A stretch of 9,568 bases of DNA from positions 1 to 9,568 of the forward strand of contig JAITEW010000163.1 in NCBI GenBank assembly GCA_031281855.1, read 5' to 3'. The translations under genes and the position numbers were made by a program. Below are positions 6,581-9,568 of this stretch, one piece after another. Source of the DNA: Treponema sp. Lineage in GTDB: Bacteria; Spirochaetota; Spirochaetia; Treponematales; Breznakiellaceae. The first letter of the stretch is position 1. Each line of letters opens with the position of its first letter. Under the pieces are notes generated by a model. That model was given only the letters and a program-made list of their open reading frames with translations, had not been told where the DNA came from and ran no database searches.

Positions 6581-6608
6581 TTGACATTTTTCAATGTTTT
6601 GTCATAAT
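6581..6608 (+). promoter_or_regulatory. fabD promoter placed for a leaderless mRNA
   Basis: TTGACA (6581-6586), a 16-base spacer and CATAAT (6603-6608) form a good vegetative-type promoter in the 43-base gap after fabH. Six bases separate the -10 from the fabD ATG at 6615, so the expected start point is the A of the start codon. No Shine-Dalgarno is present. The region TATTGACATTT is identical to 11 bases of the fabH promoter, and TTGTCATAATAAA repeats at 5531-5543, upstream of fabH. Confidence 0.65.
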
Positions 6609-6614
6609 AAAACT

Positions 6615-7616
6615 ATGAATACAGGTGTATTTTTTTTATTCCCCGGCCAGGGGGCCCAGTACCAGGGAATGGCCCTGGATCTCCTGGAATCAGGGGGAGC
6701 CGGGATCAAACGGCTCTTTGAACTGGCCTCTGATAGTTCCGGCAGGGACATGAAAGCCCTTATGCGGGAAGAAGCGGGGACCTTAAAACGCACGGATATT
6801 TCCCAGCCCGCCATTACCCTGGCCAACCTGGCTGCTGCGGCTTATCTTGCTGAAAAAGGCGTAAGCCCCTCAGGCTGCGCCGGGTTCAGCCTTGGCGAGT
6901 ACGCCGCCCTGACGGCCGCCGGGGTTATCAGCGCCGAAGACTGCTTCGCGCTGGTAACCGAACGGGGAAAGGCCATGCAGGAAGCCGCGGAAAAACTCAG
7001 CGCCGCGGACGGCGGGGCCCCGGGAATGGCCGCTGTAATCGGCCTTGCGCCTGAACAGGTGGAAGCCCTTATCGCGGGATGGAAAGAAGAAAAGCTCCCG
7101 GAAGGACAAGAACTCTGGGCCGCGAACATCAATTCGCACCGGCAGACCGTGATCTCCGGAACCGCCAGGGCGCTGAAAAACGGAGCAGCGCGCTTTTCCG
7201 AAGCCGGCGCCAGGCGGGTCGTACCCCTGGCTGTGGCGGGCCCTTTCCACTCCCCTCTTATGGAAGAAGCGGCTCTGGCTTTCAAACCTTTTCTGGAAAA
7301 GGCCGCTTTTAGGGACCCGGTTCTGCCCCTCTACTCCAATGTTTCAGGTAAACAGGTACATTCAGGCGAAGAGGCGAAAAGGCTGGCCCTGGCCCAGATA
7401 ACATCCCCGGTGCGCTGGACTGATGAGGAAAAGGCTATTCAGGAAGCTGGCGGATTCGGCGCCTGCCTTGAGACCGGCCCCGGCGCTGTTCTCCGGGGGC
7501 TGTGGAAAGATTCAGGAAGCCCTGTCCCCTGCTATCCGGCCGGAACTGCGGAAGATATTAAAAAATTATTTGCTACAAACGATTTTTTCAAAGAGGCAGC
7601 GAATGGAATTACATAA
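6615..7616 (+). CDS. fabD: Malonyl-CoA:ACP transacylase
   Basis: FabD moves malonyl from CoA to ACP, supplying the extender unit for FabH and FabF. The 333-residue length is close to the usual 305-320. It starts MNTGVFFLFPGQGAQ, the normal beginning of the family. An ATG at 6594 would add seven residues but lies inside the promoter and is rejected. Expected active residues are present: Gln12 in GQGAQ, Ser92 in GFSLGEYAAL, Arg117 in TERGKAM and His212 in GPFHSPLM, followed by SNVSGKQV and QITSPVRW. One difference is that the residue before the catalytic Ser is Phe, where most relatives have His (GHSLGEY). It has no visible ribosome site and probably starts on a leaderless transcript. Its last 14 bases overlap the fabG start, so the two are coupled. 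Confidence 0.95.
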   Translation: MNTGVFFLFPGQGAQYQGMALDLLESGGAGIKRLFELASDSSGRDMKALMREEAGTLKRTDISQPAITLANLAAAAYLAEKGVSPSGCAGFSLGEYAALTAAGVISAEDCFALVTERGKAMQEAAEKLSAADGGAPGMAAVIGLAPEQVEALIAGWKEEKLPEGQELWAANINSHRQTVISGTARALKNGAARFSEAGARRVVPLAVAGPFHSPLMEEAALAFKPFLEKAAFRDPVLPLYSNVSGKQVHSGEEAKRLALAQITSPVRWTDEEKAIQEAGGFGACLETGPGAVLRGLWKDSGSPVPCYPAGTAEDIKKLFATNDFFKEAANGIT

Positions 7617-8337
7617 TAAAAAAGCTCTGGTAACCGGGGCGTCCAGGGGCATAGGCCGGGCCGTCGCGGAACGGTTCATCGCGGCAGGCGCGGAAGTATG
7701 GGGCATAGGAACCAGGGAGCCTGATGATCTGGGGGAACGAATCGAAAAGGCAGCAGGCAGATTTCACTGGACCGTGTCGGATCTGGGGAATCTGGAAGAA
7801 GCGGAAAAACTCGCCGAAACCCTGATCGCCGAATCCGGGGGCTTCGATATTTTGGTAAACAACGCCGGGATCACGAGGGACAATCTCTCATTCAGAATGA
7901 GCCTTGAGGATTTCCGGAAGGTCCTTGACGTAAATCTTACCGCCGCCTTTCTCCTGGCCCGTACTGTCGGCAGGGACATGATACGCAAAAGGAGCGGCTC
8001 TATCATCAACATGTCCAGCGTTGTGGGAATCCATGGCAACGGCGGCCAGGCAAACTACGCCGCCAGCAAGGCGGGGCTTATCGGCCTTACCAAAAGCCTT
8101 GCCCGGGAAACGGCGAGCCGCGGGGTCAGGGTAAACGCCATAGCCCCGGGTTTCATAGATTCCGACATGACCGCCGCTATGCCCCAGGAGGCTAGGGAAA
8201 AAATGCTGGACCATATCCCCCTTAAGCGGGCGGGAAAACCGGAGGACATTGCCGAAGCGGCGCTTTTCCTGGCATCCCCTTCGTCTTCCTACATAACCGG
8301 ACAGGTGATTGCCGTTGACGGCGGTATGTTTATTTAG
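7603..8337 (+). CDS. fabG: 3-oxoacyl-ACP reductase
   Basis: FabG reduces 3-ketoacyl-ACP to 3-hydroxyacyl-ACP with NADPH in each elongation round. The 244-residue length matches E. coli FabG. It is a classical short-chain dehydrogenase: cofactor loop TGASRGIG (11-18), NNAG (86-89), Asn111, Ser139 in NMSSVVG, Tyr152 and Lys156 in the YAASK motif, and the C-terminal ITGQVIAVDGGM typical of FabG. The start is ATG 7603, with GAGG at 7593-7596 six bases upstream, lying within the last codons of fabD (14-base overlap). The open frame extends upstream inside fabD, but that extension is not FabG-like. Inverted repeats that may end transcription follow its stop directly. Confidence 0.96.
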   Translation: MELHNKKALVTGASRGIGRAVAERFIAAGAEVWGIGTREPDDLGERIEKAAGRFHWTVSDLGNLEEAEKLAETLIAESGGFDILVNNAGITRDNLSFRMSLEDFRKVLDVNLTAAFLLARTVGRDMIRKRSGSIINMSSVVGIHGNGGQANYAASKAGLIGLTKSLARETASRGVRVNAIAPGFIDSDMTAAMPQEAREKMLDHIPLKRAGKPEDIAEAALFLASPSSSYITGQVIAVDGGMFI

Positions 8338-8370
8338 TCTACCCGCAAAGTCGTTTACTTTGCGGGTAGA
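8338..8370 (+). terminator. Perfect 14-bp hairpin directly after the fabG stop
   Basis: TCTACCCGCAAAGT (8338-8351) and ACTTTGCGGGTAGA (8357-8370) are exact inverted repeats around a five-base loop. The first arm base follows the TAG stop immediately. The bases after the stem (ccttgcattttc) are only partly T-rich, so it may act as a terminator, an mRNA 3' end stabiliser, or one half of a composite with the next hairpin. Confidence 0.65.
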
Positions 8371-8374
8371 CCTT

Positions 8375-8427
8375 GCATTTTCTCGCCAAGGAACCTTCGG
8401 TTCCCAGGCTGCGAAAATGCGGTTTTT
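8375..8427 (+). terminator. Second long hairpin with T-run between fabG and fabF
   Basis: The outer stem is GCATTTTC (8375-8382) with GAAAATGC (8413-8420). The inner stem is GGAACC (8390-8395) with GGTTCC (8399-8404) and a three-base loop. A gg spacer and TTTTT (8423-8427) follow, so this fits an intrinsic terminator better than the first hairpin. Together the two suggest that fabH-fabD-fabG transcripts mostly stop before fabF. Confidence 0.65.
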
Positions 8428-8433
8428 AGGGAA

Positions 8434-8467
8434 GTTTGTCTATAATGTGTCTACATTATAGACAAAC
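8434..8467. promoter_or_regulatory. 15-bp palindrome upstream of fabF with TATAAT: candidate operator/promoter
   Basis: GTTTGTCTATAATGT (8434-8448) and ACATTATAGACAAAC (8453-8467) are perfect inverted repeats with a four-base spacer. A consensus -10 TATAAT lies at 8441-8446 inside the left arm. No good -35 is seen 16-18 bases upstream, where the sequence resembles TGCGGT. The TTTGTC-ATAAT core resembles TTTTGTCATAAT upstream of fabD and ATTGTCATAAT upstream of fabH. A dimeric regulator site overlapping the fabF promoter is the simplest reading. A 5'-leader hairpin is the alternative. Confidence 0.55.
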
Positions 8468-8491
8468 CCTATTAGCATTCGGAGGAATTGA

Positions 8492-9568
8492 ATGAAACGA
8501 AAAGTAGTAGTAACCGGAATGGGGGTGGTTTCCCCTGTAGGCAAATCGGTAGAGGAGTTTTCGGCGGCCCTTAAAGAAGGGAAAAGCGGTATCGGGAAAA
8601 TCACCCTTTTTGATACAACGAATTTTGACGTAACCATCGCGGGGGAAGTAAAGGACTTTGATCCTTCAGTCTGGATAGATAAAAAAGACGCCCGGAAAAT
8701 GGCCAGGTTCACCCAGTTCGCCGCTGCGGCGGCGGTGCAGGCCCTGGAAGGCGCGGGGCTCATCGGGGCAGCTGATGAAAACGGCCGCCGCAAAATAAAA
8801 AGCGATCCTGAAAAAACCGGCGTTGTGCTTGGAAACGGCATCGGGGGCTTTGAAATTGTAACCGAATCGTTCCGCAAACTTTTTGAGGCCGGCCCCAGGC
8901 GCATGCTGCCCCTGACGATCCCGCTGATGATCCCCAACGAGGCGGCTGCAAATATCGCCATTCTCTTCGGCATCCGGGGGCCAGCGTATACCCAGATAAC
9001 CGCCTGCGCTTCAGGAACCGACGCCCTGGGCCAGGCGCTGGATCTCATACGATCGGGCCGCTGCGATGTGGCCGTCTCCGGGGGAACCGAAGCATGTATA
9101 GTCCCTTTCGCCATCGGGGGCTTCCAGATGCTCAAGGCCCTGTCAACCAAACGCTGCGGGGATCCCGAAAAGGCTTCGCGTCCCTTCGACGCTGACCGGG
9201 ACGGCTTTGTCCTTGGAGAAGCGGCGGGGCTTCTGGTTCTGGAAAGCGAGGAGCACGCGAAAAACAGGGGCGCGAAGATCCTCGCGGAATTCGCGGGTTA
9301 CGGCGTTTCATGCGACGCCTATCACATTACCTCCCCTGACCCGTCCGGGGAGGGTGGGGGGGGGGCAATCGAGCTGGCGCTGGATGACGCCGGCATTAAG
9401 CCCGAAGAAGTGCAGTACTACAACGCCCACGGAACTTCGACAGAGATCAACGATCCTACGGAAACAAAGATGATCAAACACGCCTTTGGGGATCACGCCT
9501 ATAAAATGAAGGTGTCCAGCATCAAAAGCATGACCGGCCACTGTATCGCCGGTTCAGGGGGCCTTGAA
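8492..9568 (+). CDS. fabF: 3-oxoacyl-ACP synthase II (KAS II), 3' end outside window
   Basis: FabF condenses acyl-ACP with malonyl-ACP in the elongation cycle. The visible 359 codons read without interruption to the window edge, so about 50-60 residues are missing from a protein of normally about 412. GGAGG (8481-8485) is six bases before ATG 8492. Typical motifs are MKRKVVVTGMGVVSPVG at the N-terminus, ARKMARFTQFA, active Cys172 in ITACASGTDALG, RPFDADRDGFVLGEAAG (230-246), His313 in NAHGTST, and His350 with Lys345 in SIKSMTGH. This Cys-His-His set marks the decarboxylating condensing enzymes. At 286-291 the family's GEGAAR-like stretch reads GEGGGG, encoded by a run of ten G (9356-9365). 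The length agrees with relatives, so the frame is intact. It seems to have its own promoter after the double hairpin. Among KAS enzymes it is nearer FabF than FabB. Confidence 0.95.
   Translation, partial: MKRKVVVTGMGVVSPVGKSVEEFSAALKEGKSGIGKITLFDTTNFDVTIAGEVKDFDPSVWIDKKDARKMARFTQFAAAAAVQALEGAGLIGAADENGRRKIKSDPEKTGVVLGNGIGGFEIVTESFRKLFEAGPRRMLPLTIPLMIPNEAAANIAILFGIRGPAYTQITACASGTDALGQALDLIRSGRCDVAVSGGTEACIVPFAIGGFQMLKALSTKRCGDPEKASRPFDADRDGFVLGEAAGLLVLESEEHAKNRGAKILAEFAGYGVSCDAYHITSPDPSGEGGGGAIELALDDAGIKPEEVQYYNAHGTSTEINDPTETKMIKHAFGDHAYKMKVSSIKSMTGHCIAGSGGLE

Noticed and set aside
6594..6614. Upstream ATG for fabD
   Set aside because: It sits between the -35 and -10 of the fabD promoter, has no ribosome site, and adds residues not found at the start of the family.
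7423..7602. In-frame upstream extension of fabG
   Set aside because: The extension lies inside fabD and gives 60 non-homologous residues. ATG 7603 has a ribosome site and yields the standard FabG N-terminus.
8440..9150. A 236-codon minus-strand open frame
   Set aside because: It is the mirror of fabF, whose motifs and active residues are all present on the plus strand.
9350..9370. Suspected frameshift at the G-run in fabF
   Set aside because: Translation stays in frame to the window edge, and the distance between flanking motifs (TSPDPSGEG to LALDDAG) equals that of the family.

Overview
The window looks like chromosomal DNA of a spirochaete, probably a Treponema-type lineage (possibly a GC-richer, termite-gut-like one). 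This is inferred from protein flavour: an outer-membrane barrel-like protein, a lipoprotein with a loose lipobox, a long bS21, and moderate GC with AT-rich promoters. Without a database search the genus is tentative. I see no mobile genes, tRNA, rRNA or CRISPR.

Left part (1-3724, all +): the 3' end of recJ (cut by the window edge) overlaps by 4 bases a secreted M23 (LytM-type) peptidase. Then come rpsU (ribosomal protein bS21, TTG start behind an unusually long Shine-Dalgarno), a lipoprotein with a NAGPA/DUF2233 phosphodiester-glycosidase domain, and a small protein I do not recognise. The small protein is made of three 29-residue CxxC-x8-C-x7-H units. A long imperfect inverted repeat (about 3789-3889) fills the convergent gap that follows.

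Middle part (3917-5419, both -): a multi-spanning membrane protein and, 18 bases upstream of it, a signal-peptide protein that looks like an outer-membrane beta-barrel. The barrel gene is divergent from the fatty-acid genes.

Right part (5552-9568, all +): a type II fatty-acid synthesis cluster, fabH-fabD-fabG-fabF, with fabF running off the window. FabD loads malonyl onto ACP, FabH starts chains from acetyl-CoA plus malonyl-ACP, FabF elongates, and FabG reduces the 3-ketoacyl-ACP. The acpP gene, often found between fabG and fabF, is absent there. That gap instead holds three consecutive inverted repeats.

Most genes are housekeeping and I found no clear new multi-gene system. The best leads are regulatory or small. 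(1) fabH, fabD and fabF each have an AT-rich upstream element with a common TTGTC-ATAAT core, two of them in strong palindromes, and fabH and fabD share nearly the same promoter; this suggests a local fatty-acid regulon. (2) The fabD promoter is placed so that transcription should begin at the start codon, with no Shine-Dalgarno. (3) The triple CCCH mini-protein. (4) The rpsU initiation region. (5) A run of ten G inside fabF.
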